Under the pieces are notes generated by a model that saw only the letters and a program-made list of their open reading frames with translations, was not told the DNA's origin and made no database searches. Of a stretch of 64,000 nucleotides of DNA, positions 29,901 through 38,074 are shown piece by piece. The first letter of the stretch is position 1, and each line of letters opens with the position of its first letter. A program made the position numbers and the translations under genes. Origin of the DNA: Ideonella sp. (lineage in GTDB: Bacteria; Pseudomonadota; Gammaproteobacteria; Burkholderiales; Burkholderiaceae_C); assembly GCA_016721465.1 (NCBI GenBank), contig JADKIA010000003.1:186001-250000 (forward strand), given 5' to 3'.

Positions 29901-30923
29901 CAGCGCTTCGCCAACGACCTGCTCAAGCTGGCCGCCCGCAGGCAGACCGCAGCGCCACCGGCCTCGGTGGGCGTGGCGCCGGCGCGCGAGCAGGTGATCC
30001 ATTTCATCAACAAGAAGCTGCCGGCCGGTCTGCCCAAGAAGACGGCGCGAGCGCTGCTGGACATCGAAGACCGCCATTTCGTGCCCATCATCCGCGACCC
30101 GCAGACCACCAACGCGGATACCGAGGCGGTGTTCTACTTCCCGGGCTGTGGCTCCGAACGCCTGTTCAGCCAGGTGGGCCTGGCCACCCAGGCCATGCTG
30201 TGGCATGCCGGTGTGCAGACCGTGCTGCCACCGGGCTATTTGTGCTGCGGCTATCCGCAGCGCGGCTCGGGCCAATTCGACAAGGCTGAAGCGATCATCA
30301 CCGACAACCGGGTGCTGTTCCACCGTGTGGCCAACACGCTGAACTACCTGGACATCAAGACCGTGGTGGTCAGTTGCGGCACCTGCTACGACCAACTGCA
30401 GGGCTACAAGTTCGAGGACATCTTCCCAGGCTGCCGCATCGTGGACATCCACGAGTACCTGCTGGAAAAGAACATCACGCTGCCCGGCAACGAGATGGGC
30501 TACCTGTACCACGATCCCTGCCACAGCCCGATGAAGCTGCAGGACCCGATGAAGACCGTGAAGGCGCTGGTGGGCCCCAACGTCGTGAAGAACGACCGAT
30601 GCTGCGGCGAGAGCGGCACGCTCGGTGTCAGCCGGCCCGACATCTCCACGCAGATCCGCTTTCGCAAGGAAGAAGAACTGCGCCGCGGCGAGGCGCAATT
30701 GCGCCAGGCCGGGGCCGTGCCACCGCAGCAGAACCTGAAGATCCTCACCGCCTGTCCCAGTTGCTTGCAAGGCCTGAAGCGCTACCAGGACGACATGGCC
30801 AGCGGGCTGCTCGAGGCCGACTACATCGTCGTGGAGATGGCGCGCCATCTGCTGGGCGAGACCTGGCTGCAGGACTATGTGGCGCGCGCCAATGCCGGCG
30901 GCATCGAGCGGGTCTTGGTGTAG
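26967..30923 (+). CDS. DUF3683 FAD-binding and 4Fe-4S oxidoreductase (glycolate/lactate dehydrogenase-like fusion)
   Basis: A 1318-residue protein. It begins with a DUF3683 domain (RLREIPYNYTSFSDREIVLR). A PCMH-type FAD domain follows (TIIPRGGGTGYTGGAVPL), then an FAD-oxidase C-terminal domain (HMHAGDGNVHTNIPV, GEHGIGITKLEFL). A two-cluster ferredoxin domain (CLRCGKCKPVC, CHKCLSPCPV) and cysteine-rich CCG domains (CCGYPQRGSG, CCGESGTLGV) close it. This fuses in one chain what GlcD/GlcF-type enzymes split between subunits. A D-2-hydroxyacid is the likely substrate, but its identity is unknown. The ATG at 26967 starts the conserved region; it is divergent from ugp. Confidence 0.88.
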   Translation: MNAPHPFLPLTAVEAPEVRAPRLREIPYNYTSFSDREIVLRLLGTRGWEVLSLLRTERRTGRSARMLYEVLGDIWVVQRNPYLEDDLLDNPKRRQMLIDALDHRLNEVERRRTPAADTVRDGHVAELLQLARMAVQVFGAHFSGLYDLRQLARKVLGKHTGRDNIKFDGLSRVSHVTDATDWRVEYPFVVLTPDTEAEMAGLVGACVELGLTIIPRGGGTGYTGGAVPLTWKSAVINTEKLEQMTEVELVDLPGCAKPVATIWTGAGVVTQRVADAAERAGYVFAVDPTSAEASCVGGNIAMNAGGKKAVLWGTALDNLASWRMVTPDAKWLEVVRLDHNLGKIHDVAVASFELRWMDSTGRKLERTERLDIPGRTFRKEGLGKDVTDKFLAGLPGVQKEGCDGLITSARWVVHRMPRHVRTVCLEFFGNPRDCVPSIVEIKDFMFSLMKKPGGEGIDGRGPSPVQLAGLEHLDDRYLKAVGYATKSKRHTSGNGLPKMVLIGDIVGDDADAVARATSEVIRLANGRSGEGFVAVSADARKKFWLDRKRTAAISKHTNAFKVNEDVVIPLERMGEYTLGIERINIELSLRNKLQLAQALEALFASGTLPLGQADDSADIPSAELLEDRVQQALGLVREVSALWQGWLQALDAPRAGERSFFEQLQDHSLRASWKQQLLAPLQGLFAGEAYAGIVAECKRIHQEVLHGRVWVALHMHAGDGNVHTNIPVNSDNYEMLQAAHDAVARIMALARSLGGVISGEHGIGITKLEFLTDAELGPFADYKARIDPEGRFNKGKLLRGDALSKLGADVHHADLSHAYTPSFGLMGHESLIMQQSDIGAISDSIKDCLRCGKCKPVCATHVPRANLLYSPRNKILATSLLIEAFLYEEQTRRGISLAHWEEFEDVADHCTVCHKCLSPCPVKIDFGDVSMAMRNLLRKMGHKSFRPGNALAMTMLNATNPQTIKLLRGAMVGIGFKVQRFANDLLKLAARRQTAAPPASVGVAPAREQVIHFINKKLPAGLPKKTARALLDIEDRHFVPIIRDPQTTNADTEAVFYFPGCGSERLFSQVGLATQAMLWHAGVQTVLPPGYLCCGYPQRGSGQFDKAEAIITDNRVLFHRVANTLNYLDIKTVVVSCGTCYDQLQGYKFEDIFPGCRIVDIHEYLLEKNITLPGNEMGYLYHDPCHSPMKLQDPMKTVKALVGPNVVKNDRCCGESGTLGVSRPDISTQIRFRKEEELRRGEAQLRQAGAVPPQQNLKILTACPSCLQGLKRYQDDMASGLLEADYIVVEMARHLLGETWLQDYVARANAGGIERVLV

Positions 30924-30988
30924 TTCTCCACCGCCGGGAACTACACTGACGATTCAGATCGCTCACCACCACGGAATCGGCATTCAAC

Positions 30989-31408
30989 ATGGCTGTCAAG
31001 ACACCCACACCCACTGCGATCACCTTGCACCAGGCCAGCCGTGCGCTGGAGATCGGCTTCGACACCGGCGAGGTGTTTCGCATCCCGTTCGAGCTGATGC
31101 GCGTGTATTCGCCATCGGCCGAGGTTCAGGGTCACGGCCCGGGTCAGGAGACGCTGCAGACCGGCAAGCGCGAGGTGGGCATCGAGTCGCTGCAGATGGT
31201 GGGCCACTATGGCCTGCAGCCCACCTTCAGCGATGGCCACGATTCCGGCATCTTCACCTGGGAGCAGCTGCACCGTCTGGGTGCTGCGCAGGCGGACTAC
31301 TGGCAGCGCTACCTGGCTCGCCTGGCCGAAGACGGCGTGGATCGCGACGCGCCGATGGCCGGTGCTGCGGCCGGCGGTGGCGGCTCCTGCGGCCACCACG
31401 GCCACTGA
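30989..31408 (+). CDS. DUF971 (GBBH-like N-terminal) domain protein
   Basis: A 139-residue protein with the DUF971 fold seen at the N-terminus of gamma-butyrobetaine hydroxylases: ITLHQASRALEIGFDTGE, FRIPFELMRVYSPSAE and HDSGIFTWEQLHRLG. Family proteins are small metal-binding modules of uncertain role. The C-terminus is a Gly/Cys/His tail (GGGGSCGHHGH) that could bind metal. ubiE follows after 20 nt, a conserved pairing in betaproteobacteria. Confidence 0.88.
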   Translation: MAVKTPTPTAITLHQASRALEIGFDTGEVFRIPFELMRVYSPSAEVQGHGPGQETLQTGKREVGIESLQMVGHYGLQPTFSDGHDSGIFTWEQLHRLGAAQADYWQRYLARLAEDGVDRDAPMAGAAAGGGGSCGHHGH

Positions 31409-31428
31409 GTTCCTGAAGAGGCAGCAGC

Positions 31429-32160
31429 ATGGCACAGACCCATTTCGGCTTTGATACCGTCGACGAGGCCGAGAAGGCCCGCAAAGTGCGTGGCGTCTTC
31501 GATTCGGTCGCCAAACGCTACGACGTGATGAACGACCTGATGTCCTTGGGGCTGCACCGCGCTTGGAAGGCCTACACGGTGGCGGTGGCCAACGTGAAGC
31601 CGGGCGCGCGCGTGCTCGACATCGCTGGCGGCACGGGTGACCTGGCGCGCGCCTTCGCGCGCAAGGCCGGGCCGGAGGGCACGGTGGTCCACACCGACAT
31701 CAACGAGACCATGCTGCGCACGGGGCGAGACCGCTTGCTCGACGAGGGCCTGTCCCTGCCCACGACCACGTGCGATGCCGAGAAACTGCCCTTTGCCAGC
31801 GAGTGCTTCGACCTGGTGAGCGTCGCTTTCGGCCTGCGCAACATGACCCACAAGGACGGCGCACTGGCCGAGATGTGCCGGGTGCTCAAGCCGGGTGGGC
31901 GCCTGTTGGTGCTTGAATTCAGCCAGGTGGCCGAGCCGCTGCGCAAACCCTACGACTGGTACTCGTTCAACCTGCTGCCGATGATCGGCAAGTGGGTGGC
32001 CAAGGACGCGGACAGCTACCGCTACCTGGCCGAGTCCATCCGCATGCACCCGCCCCAGGCCGAACTGAAGGCCATGATGAAGTCAGCCGGATTTGGCCAT
32101 GTGGACGTGCACAACCTCAGCGCCGGCGTGGTGGCCCTGCACGTCGGCATCAAGTGCTGA
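31429..32160 (+). CDS. ubiE: Ubiquinone/menaquinone biosynthesis C-methyltransferase
   Basis: A 243-residue class I SAM-dependent methyltransferase with motif I VLDIAGGTGDLARAF and the UbiE start HFGFDTVDEAEKARKVRGVF. It methylates the benzoquinol ring during ubiquinone synthesis (and demethylmenaquinone where present). In E. coli it is followed by ubiJ and ubiB; here those genes are 6 kb away across an inserted polysaccharide-type block. Confidence 0.95.
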   Translation: MAQTHFGFDTVDEAEKARKVRGVFDSVAKRYDVMNDLMSLGLHRAWKAYTVAVANVKPGARVLDIAGGTGDLARAFARKAGPEGTVVHTDINETMLRTGRDRLLDEGLSLPTTTCDAEKLPFASECFDLVSVAFGLRNMTHKDGALAEMCRVLKPGGRLLVLEFSQVAEPLRKPYDWYSFNLLPMIGKWVAKDADSYRYLAESIRMHPPQAELKAMMKSAGFGHVDVHNLSAGVVALHVGIKC

Positions 32161-32358
32161 GCAGCGCCCGTCGCTCGCCAGACCGCACCACTGAAGCATT
32201 TGGTCACGGCCGCGGCCGGCCTTGACCCCCCTTCGCGGGGCCGATGCAGGCCAGCTTCGCCCTTACACTTCTGCTCGCCAGCGCACGCCTGAGCGCCATG
32301 CCGCGCACGGCGTGCCTGTTTCGGCCGTCAGGCCGCCGGTTTGGAGCCCACACACACC

Positions 32359-33297
32359 ATGTCTATACATTCGCAACGTCCTGTCTCCATTCTGAGCCTT
32401 CGGTTTTGCGCCGTCGCCTTGGCCGCCGTGGCCTTGGTCGCTTGCGGCGATCGGCAGGACAAGGGGGCCACGCAGGCCGCTGCCAAGGTGAACAAGGAAG
32501 AGATCACGGTCCATCAGATCAATTTCGTGCTGCAGCAACAGCGCGGCCTCAAGCCCGAGCAGGTGGAGCCGGCCAGTCGCCAGATCCTCGAGCGCCTGAT
32601 CGACCAGCAACTCGCGCTGCAGAAGGCCGACGAACTGAAGCTCGACCGTGAGCCCCGTGTGGTGCAGCAGCTCGAGGCCGCCAAGCGCGAAATCATCGCC
32701 CGGGCCTATGTGGAAAAGCTGGGTGAGGGCGCCCCGAAGCCCACGGCCGAGGAGATCAAGAAGTACTACGACAGCAAGCCGGCCTTGTTCAGCGAGCGCC
32801 GCATCTACAACATCCAGGAGATCGGCATCGAGGCCAAGCCCGAGCAGGTGCCGGTGCTGCGCGAGAAACTGGCCGGCGCCAAGAACATCGGCGAGTTCAT
32901 CGAATACCTCAAGGGCAACGACTACAAGTTCGCCGCCAACCAGGCGGTGCGCTCGGCAGAGCAGTTGCCGCTGCAAAGCCTGGACGCTTTCGCGCGCATG
33001 AAGGACGGCCAGGCCATCGTGGCGCCGGGAGCCAATGGGGTGCAGGTGATCGTGCTGGCCGGGTCGCGCAGCCAGGCGGTGACCGAGGAGCAGGCCCGCC
33101 CGGCGATCGAGCAGTTCCTGCTGAACGAGCGCAAACGCAAGTTGGTGGAAGACGAGGTGAAGGCCCTGCGTGGCACCGCCAAGATCGAGTACATCGGCAA
33201 GTTCGTGCCGGGAGCGTCTGCGCCCGCGGCCTCCGCTGCGGCCAGTGGCGCCCTCAACAGCGATGAGATCAGCAAGGGCCTGGGCCTGAAGAAATGA
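32359..33297 (+). CDS. epsD: EpsD-family peptidyl-prolyl cis-trans isomerase lipoprotein
   Basis: A 312-residue SurA/parvulin-like protein of the EpsD type found in exopolysaccharide loci. It has a lipoprotein signal with lipobox LVAC|G, an N-terminal helical domain (NKEEITVHQINFVLQQQRGL) and a weakly conserved parvulin region (FSERRIYNIQEIGIEAKPEQ), then an Ala-rich tail. It is expected to sit in the periplasm and fold or protect EPS export proteins. No glycosyltransferase or export gene is adjacent, only sugar-nucleotide genes. The 198-nt leader after ubiE is GC-rich. Confidence 0.82.
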   Translation: MSIHSQRPVSILSLRFCAVALAAVALVACGDRQDKGATQAAAKVNKEEITVHQINFVLQQQRGLKPEQVEPASRQILERLIDQQLALQKADELKLDREPRVVQQLEAAKREIIARAYVEKLGEGAPKPTAEEIKKYYDSKPALFSERRIYNIQEIGIEAKPEQVPVLREKLAGAKNIGEFIEYLKGNDYKFAANQAVRSAEQLPLQSLDAFARMKDGQAIVAPGANGVQVIVLAGSRSQAVTEEQARPAIEQFLLNERKRKLVEDEVKALRGTAKIEYIGKFVPGASAPAASAAASGALNSDEISKGLGLKK

Positions 33298-33303
33298 TGG
33301 CTG

Positions 33304-33347
33304 CGCGGACTCGATCGCGCCCGGGCCGCGCGAGCTTCGAGTCCGCG
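33304..33347. terminator. Bidirectional hairpin between epsD and rfbA
   Basis: A perfect 11-bp inverted repeat, CGCGGACTCGA (33304-33314) and TCGAGTCCGCG (33337-33347), encloses a second 5-bp stem, CGCGC (33316-33320) and GCGCG (33328-33332), around the loop CCGGGCC. It begins 7 nt after the epsD stop and ends 41 nt from the rfbA stop. It has no T tract, but its strength and position between converging genes suggest a shared terminator. Confidence 0.7.
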
Positions 33348-33387
33348 AGTCGATCGGCCGTGATGGCCGGTGCCGACGGGTGAGCCT

Positions 33388-34284
33388 TCAGAACGCGCGT
33401 TCGCGCAGCACCTGCATCAGGTACTGCCCGTAGCCGTTCTTGAGCATGGGCTGCGCCTGTGCCTCCAGCTGCGACGCGGTGATCCAGCCGGCACGATAGG
33501 CGATCTCTTCGGGGCAGGCCACCTTCAGACCCTGGCGTTTTTCCAGCGTGGCGATGAACTGGCCGGCTTCCATCAGGCTGTCGTGGGTGCCGGTGTCCAA
33601 CCAGGCGTAGCCGCGGCCCATGATCTCCACGTCGAGCTGCCCTTGCTCCAGATAGCGCGCATTGACGGTGGTGATCTCGAGCTCACCGCGCGCGGATGGC
33701 TTGATCGACGAGGCGATTTCGCACACCTGCTCGTCGTAGAAATACAAGCCCGTGACGGCGTAGTTGCTCTTCGGTTCCTTGGGCTTTTCCTCGATGCTCA
33801 GCGCGCGGCGTTGACGGTCGAACTCCACCACGCCATAGCGTTCCGGATCGTGCACGTGGTAGGCGAACACGGTGGCGCCGGACTCGCGCCGCGTGGCCCG
33901 GTCGAGGATGCTGGGCAGGTTGTGCCCATGGAAGATGTTGTCGCCCAGCACCAGCGCGCTGGGATGGCCGTCCACGAAATCGCGGCCCAGGATGAACGCC
34001 TGCGCCAGGCCGTCCGGGCTGGGCTGCACGCAGTAGCTGAGATTCAAGCCGAAGCGGCTGCCATCGCCGAGCAGGGCCTCGAAGCGCGGCGTGTCCTGCG
34101 GCGTGCTGATGAGCAGGATGTCGCGGATGCCCGCCAGCATCAGCGTGGACAGTGGGTAGTAGACCATCGGCTTGTCGTACACCGGCAGCAATTGCTTGCT
34201 GATGGCCAGGGTGGCCGGGTGCAAGCGGGTGCCTGAGCCGCCGGCAAGGATGATGCCTTTGCGGGTCTTCGAATGGCCGGTCAT
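33388..34284 (-). CDS. rfbA: Glucose-1-phosphate thymidylyltransferase
   Basis: A 298-residue RmlA/RfbA. The nucleotidyltransferase motif GGSGTRLHPATLAISKQLLP is followed by YDKPMVYYPLSTLMLAGI, LGDNIFHGHNLP and a late AWLDTGTHDSL. It makes dTDP-glucose from dTTP and glucose-1-phosphate. AGGAGA precedes the start. Last gene of a four-gene operon; rfbC and rfbD, needed to finish dTDP-rhamnose, are not in this window. Confidence 0.95.
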   Translation of the reverse strand: MTGHSKTRKGIILAGGSGTRLHPATLAISKQLLPVYDKPMVYYPLSTLMLAGIRDILLISTPQDTPRFEALLGDGSRFGLNLSYCVQPSPDGLAQAFILGRDFVDGHPSALVLGDNIFHGHNLPSILDRATRRESGATVFAYHVHDPERYGVVEFDRQRRALSIEEKPKEPKSNYAVTGLYFYDEQVCEIASSIKPSARGELEITTVNARYLEQGQLDVEIMGRGYAWLDTGTHDSLMEAGQFIATLEKRQGLKVACPEEIAYRAGWITASQLEAQAQPMLKNGYGQYLMQVLRERAF

Positions 34285-34305
34285 GCGGTTCTCCTGTGGT
34301 CGCCG

Positions 34306-35382
34306 TCAGGCAGTGCTGGCGCCGTATTGCTGCTGCACCCAGTCGCGGTAGCCGCCGCTTTGCACGTTGGCCACCCAATCGGCGTGGTCCAGATACCAGC
34401 GCACGGTCTTGCGGATGCCCGACTCGAAGGTTTCTGCCGGGCGCCAGCCCAGCTCGCGCTCGATCTTGCGGGCGTCGATGGCGTAGCGCCGATCATGACC
34501 GGGGCGGTCGGTGACGTGGGTGATCAGCCGCGCATACGTGCCTTGTGTGTGCGGACGAAGTTCGTCCAGCAGTGCGCAGATCGTGTGCACGATCTCGCGG
34601 TTGGGTTTCTCGTTCCAACCACCTACGTTGTAGACCTGACCAGGGCGGCCGCGGGCCAGCACCGCGCGGATGGCACTGCAATGGTCGCTGACATAAAGCC
34701 AGTCGCGCACCTGCATGCCGTCGCCATAGATGGGCAGCGACTTGTCGGCCAGCGCATTGACGATCATCAGCGGGATCAACTTCTCGGGGAAGTGGTATGG
34801 CCCGTAGTTGTTGCTGCAGTTGCTGGTGGTGACCGGCAGGCCATAGGTGTGGTGCCAGGCGCGCACGAGGTGGTCGCTGGCGGCCTTGCTGGCCGAATAC
34901 GGGCTGTTGGGCTCGTACGGGTGCGCCTCGGTGAAGGCGGGCGCATCGGGTGCCAGGCTGCCGTAGACCTCGTCGGTGCTGACGTGGTGGAAGCGGAATG
35001 ACGATCTTTCATCGCCCGGCAATGACATCCAATGAGCGCGAACGGCTTCCAGCAAGTTGAAGGTGCCTTGCACGTTGGTGCGCATGAATTCGCCCGGGCC
35101 GTGGATGCTGCGGTCCACGTGGCTCTCGGCGGCAAAGTGCAGCACGGCGCGCGGCCGATGCGTGGCCAGCAGTTGGTCGAGCAGGGCACGATCACCGATG
35201 TCGCCCTTGACGAAGACATGGCGCGAATCGCCCGCCAGGCTGGCCAGATTGGCCAGGTTGCCGGCATAGGTGAGGGCGTCCAGGTTCACCACCCGCTCAT
35301 CGCGTGTGTCGACGCCCGCCAGCCAGTCCAGCACGAAGTTGCTGCCGATGAAACCGGCGCCGCCGGTGACGAGGATGGTCAT
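34306..35382 (-). CDS. rfbB: dTDP-glucose 4,6-dehydratase
   Basis: A 358-residue short-chain dehydrogenase of the RmlB type with NAD-binding GGAGFIGSNFV, the TDEVYGSL active-site segment and the YSASKAASD catalytic Tyr-Lys. It converts dTDP-glucose to dTDP-4-keto-6-deoxyglucose, the precursor of rhamnose and other deoxysugars. It lies 21 nt upstream of rfbA and 35 nt after manC in the same operon. Confidence 0.95.
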   Translation of the reverse strand: MTILVTGGAGFIGSNFVLDWLAGVDTRDERVVNLDALTYAGNLANLASLAGDSRHVFVKGDIGDRALLDQLLATHRPRAVLHFAAESHVDRSIHGPGEFMRTNVQGTFNLLEAVRAHWMSLPGDERSSFRFHHVSTDEVYGSLAPDAPAFTEAHPYEPNSPYSASKAASDHLVRAWHHTYGLPVTTSNCSNNYGPYHFPEKLIPLMIVNALADKSLPIYGDGMQVRDWLYVSDHCSAIRAVLARGRPGQVYNVGGWNEKPNREIVHTICALLDELRPHTQGTYARLITHVTDRPGHDRRYAIDARKIERELGWRPAETFESGIRKTVRWYLDHADWVANVQSGGYRDWVQQQYGASTA

Positions 35383-35417
35383 GAAATTGCTTTCTCAATG
35401 AGGTTCACTGTGGGCGC

Positions 35418-36872
35418 TCAGCTGCGTCCATAGGTGTCCTCGAAGCGCACGATGTCGTCCTCGCCCAGGTAGCTGCCCGACTGCACCTCGATGATCTCCA
35501 GCGGCACCTTGCCCGGGTTGGCCAGGCGGTGGGTCTGGCCCAATGGGATGTAGGTGCTCTGGTTCTCCGCCAACAGGATGACCTTGTCGCCGTTGGTGAC
35601 CTCGGCCGTGCCGCTGACCACGATCCAGTGCTCGGCGCGGTGGTGGTGCATCTGCAGGCTCAGCGACGCACCGGGCTTGACCATGATGCGCTTGACCTGG
35701 TGGCGCGGGCCGTGGTCGATGCTGTCGTACCACCCCCAGGGGCGGTGCACCTTGCGGTGCAGGGTCTGCTCGCCGCGTCGCTCCTTGCCGAGCTGGTTAA
35801 CGATCAATTTGACGTCCTGGCTGCGCTCGCGATCGGCCACCAGCACCGCGTCGGGCGTCTCGACGATGACCACGTTGGACAGGCCCACCGCGCTCACCAG
35901 GCGGCTGGTGGCGTGCACCAGCGTGTTGGTCGAGTCCTTGACGATCGCGTCGCCCACGCTGGCATTGCCTTGCGCGTCCTTGTCGGCCACCTGCCAAACG
36001 GCCTCCCAGGCGCCGAGGTCGTTCCAGCCGGCGTCCAGCGCCACCATGCGGATCTCGATGTCGCTGCCTGGGCATTGCTCCATCACGGCGTAGTCCACCG
36101 ATTCACTGGGCACGGCCGCGAACTCATCCTTGCCCGGGCGCACGAACTTGGCATCGGTGCTGCGCTGCGCCCAGGCGGCCCGTGTGGCGCTGGCCACGTC
36201 GGGGCGGAAGCGCTCGAGCGCGGCCATCCAGACGGAGGCCTTCAACACAAACATGCCGGCGTTCCAGAAGTAGCCGCCTTCGGCGAGGTAGCCCTCGGCC
36301 GTGGCCAGGTCGGGCTTTTCGACGAAGCGCGCCACCTTGGGCGCCGTCTCCGCGGCATCGCTGGACGCGTCAACCTTGATATAGCCATAGCCGGTCTCGG
36401 GCCGGTCCGGCGTGATGCCCAGGATGGCGATGGCACCCTCGCTCGCCACGCGCACGGCACTGCGCACGGCGAGCGTGAAGGCGCTTTCGTTGGTGACGGT
36501 CTGGTCGGCCGGCGTGACCACCAGCACGGGATCGGTGCCCGATTCCAACGCGGCCAGTGCGGCCAGCGTGACGGCTGGCGCCGTGTTGCGGCCCATGGGC
36601 TCCAGCAGGGCGGCGGCAGGCTCGACGCGGATGTCGCGCAGCTGGTCCAGCACCAGGAAGCGGTGTTCTTCGTTGCCGACGATGCACGGCGCTTGCACAT
36701 CGATGCCGGCCCCGGCCAGGCCCTGCAGGCGGCTCACGGCCTGCTGGAACAGGCTGGTGCTGCCCGACAGCACCAGGAACTGCTTGGGGTATCCCGCACG
36801 GGACAGCGGCCAAAGCCGGGTGCCCGAGCCACCGGCCATGACGACGGGTTGGGCGAGGATGGTCTTGCTCAT
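35418..36872 (-). CDS. manC: Mannose-1-phosphate guanylyltransferase/mannose-6-phosphate isomerase
   Basis: A 484-residue bifunctional enzyme. The N-terminal nucleotidyltransferase domain starts MAGGSGTRLWPLSRAGYP and carries the KPQQF-equivalent KQFL segment. The C-terminal cupin isomerase domain (HRPWGWYDSIDHG, LSLQMHHHRAEHWIVVSG) fits type II phosphomannose isomerases. The products fructose/mannose-6-phosphate and GDP-mannose feed polysaccharide synthesis. It sits between galE and rfbB with short spacers. Confidence 0.94.
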   Translation of the reverse strand: MSKTILAQPVVMAGGSGTRLWPLSRAGYPKQFLVLSGSTSLFQQAVSRLQGLAGAGIDVQAPCIVGNEEHRFLVLDQLRDIRVEPAAALLEPMGRNTAPAVTLAALAALESGTDPVLVVTPADQTVTNESAFTLAVRSAVRVASEGAIAILGITPDRPETGYGYIKVDASSDAAETAPKVARFVEKPDLATAEGYLAEGGYFWNAGMFVLKASVWMAALERFRPDVASATRAAWAQRSTDAKFVRPGKDEFAAVPSESVDYAVMEQCPGSDIEIRMVALDAGWNDLGAWEAVWQVADKDAQGNASVGDAIVKDSTNTLVHATSRLVSAVGLSNVVIVETPDAVLVADRERSQDVKLIVNQLGKERRGEQTLHRKVHRPWGWYDSIDHGPRHQVKRIMVKPGASLSLQMHHHRAEHWIVVSGTAEVTNGDKVILLAENQSTYIPLGQTHRLANPGKVPLEIIEVQSGSYLGEDDIVRFEDTYGRS

Positions 36873-36888
36873 GGGAGGCCTTGCGGGT

Positions 36889-37902
36889 TCATTGGAAACC
36901 TTCCGGGTTCAGCGACTGCCAGCGCCAACTGTCGGCGCACATGCGGGCCAGGTCGTGCTTTGCACGCCAGCACAGCAGTTGCTGGGCAAGCAACGGGTCC
37001 GCATAGCAGGCAGCGATGTCACCTGGGCGGCGTGGCGCAAACTGCACTGGCACCTCGCGTCCGCTGGCCCGTGCGTAGGCATTCACCACCTCAAGCACGC
37101 TGTTGCCTTGGCCGGTGCCCAGGTTGACGGTGAAGCAGCCTGCAGTGTCGAGCAGGCGGCGCAGCGCGGCCACGTGGCCGTCGGCCAGGTCGCACACATG
37201 GATGTAATCGCGCACCCCGGTGCCGTCGATCGTCGGCCAGTCGCGGCCAAACACCGACAAGTGCGGACGGCGCCCCACCGCCACCTGGGCCACGAAGGGC
37301 ATCAGGTTGTTCGGCGTGCCGCGCGGGTCTTCGCCGATGCGGCCGCTTTCATGTGCGCCCACGGGGTTGAAGTAGCGCAGGCAGCCGGTCTGCCAGGCAG
37401 CGTCGGCCGCGCCCAAGTCGCGCAACATGGTCTCGCCCATCAGCTTGGTCTGGCCGTAGGGGTTGGTGGCCGCGAGTGGAGAGTCTTCGCGGATCGGCAG
37501 GGAAGGCGGGTCGCCATACACGGTGGCGCTGGAGCTGAACACGATGCGCTTGCAGCCGTTGGCCTGCATGACGTCGCACACGCTGAGCAGCCCTCCGACA
37601 TTGTTGCGGTAGTAGGCCAGCGGCCGCGCCGTGGAGTCGCCCACCGCCTTGAATGCCGCGAAGTGCACCACTGCATCAATGCGGTGGCGGGCAAAGAGTG
37701 CGTGCATCGCGACGCGGTCGGTCACGTCCAGGCGTTCGAACACTGGCCTGGTGCCGCAGAGCTCGCGCAGCCGGTCCAGCACCAACGGCGAACTGTTGGA
37801 GAAATCGTCGACCCCAAGCACTTCGAAGCCGCTGGACAGCAGCGACAGCCAGGTGTGCGAAGCGATGTAGCCGGTGGCGCCGGTGAGCAGGATGGTGGGC
37901 AT
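36889..37902 (-). CDS. galE: UDP-glucose 4-epimerase
   Basis: A 337-residue GalE with the NAD motif TGATGYIASHTWLSLL, SSSATVYGDP and catalytic NPYGQTKLMGE. It interconverts UDP-glucose and UDP-galactose. The ATG at 37902 is preceded on its strand by an ACCC-type run (CCAACCACCCACCC) instead of a Shine-Dalgarno. It is the first gene of the galE-manC-rfbB-rfbA operon and divergent from ubiJ across 172 nt. Confidence 0.93.
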   Translation of the reverse strand: MPTILLTGATGYIASHTWLSLLSSGFEVLGVDDFSNSSPLVLDRLRELCGTRPVFERLDVTDRVAMHALFARHRIDAVVHFAAFKAVGDSTARPLAYYRNNVGGLLSVCDVMQANGCKRIVFSSSATVYGDPPSLPIREDSPLAATNPYGQTKLMGETMLRDLGAADAAWQTGCLRYFNPVGAHESGRIGEDPRGTPNNLMPFVAQVAVGRRPHLSVFGRDWPTIDGTGVRDYIHVCDLADGHVAALRRLLDTAGCFTVNLGTGQGNSVLEVVNAYARASGREVPVQFAPRRPGDIAACYADPLLAQQLLCWRAKHDLARMCADSWRWQSLNPEGFQ

Positions 37903-38062
37903 GGGTGGGTGGTTGGGTCGGCAAGGGCATCGGCCGGTCTGCGAAAAGTCAATGCTCATCGAGGGCAAGCCGAACCACTGGCTGCAGCAGACGCCCGGGC
38001 GATTCTCAGCCATTGCAAGCCATGCCCACGCCGGGTGAGCCGCTCGAGACGCTCGCACTGCC

Positions 38063-38068
38063 TACAAT
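38063..38068 (+). promoter_or_regulatory. Possible -10 element of ubiJ (leaderless)
   Basis: TACAAT ends only 6 nt before the ubiJ ATG at 38075. Transcription would start at or next to the A of the start codon, and no Shine-Dalgarno is visible. No good -35 hexamer is seen. Confidence 0.35.
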
Positions 38069-38074
38069 TCGACA

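Noticed and set aside
28041..30848. A 935-codon minus-strand frame opposite the FAD/Fe-S oxidoreductase
   Set aside because: The plus-strand protein has all its cofactor motifs; the opposite frame is His/Gln/Val-rich shadow sequence.
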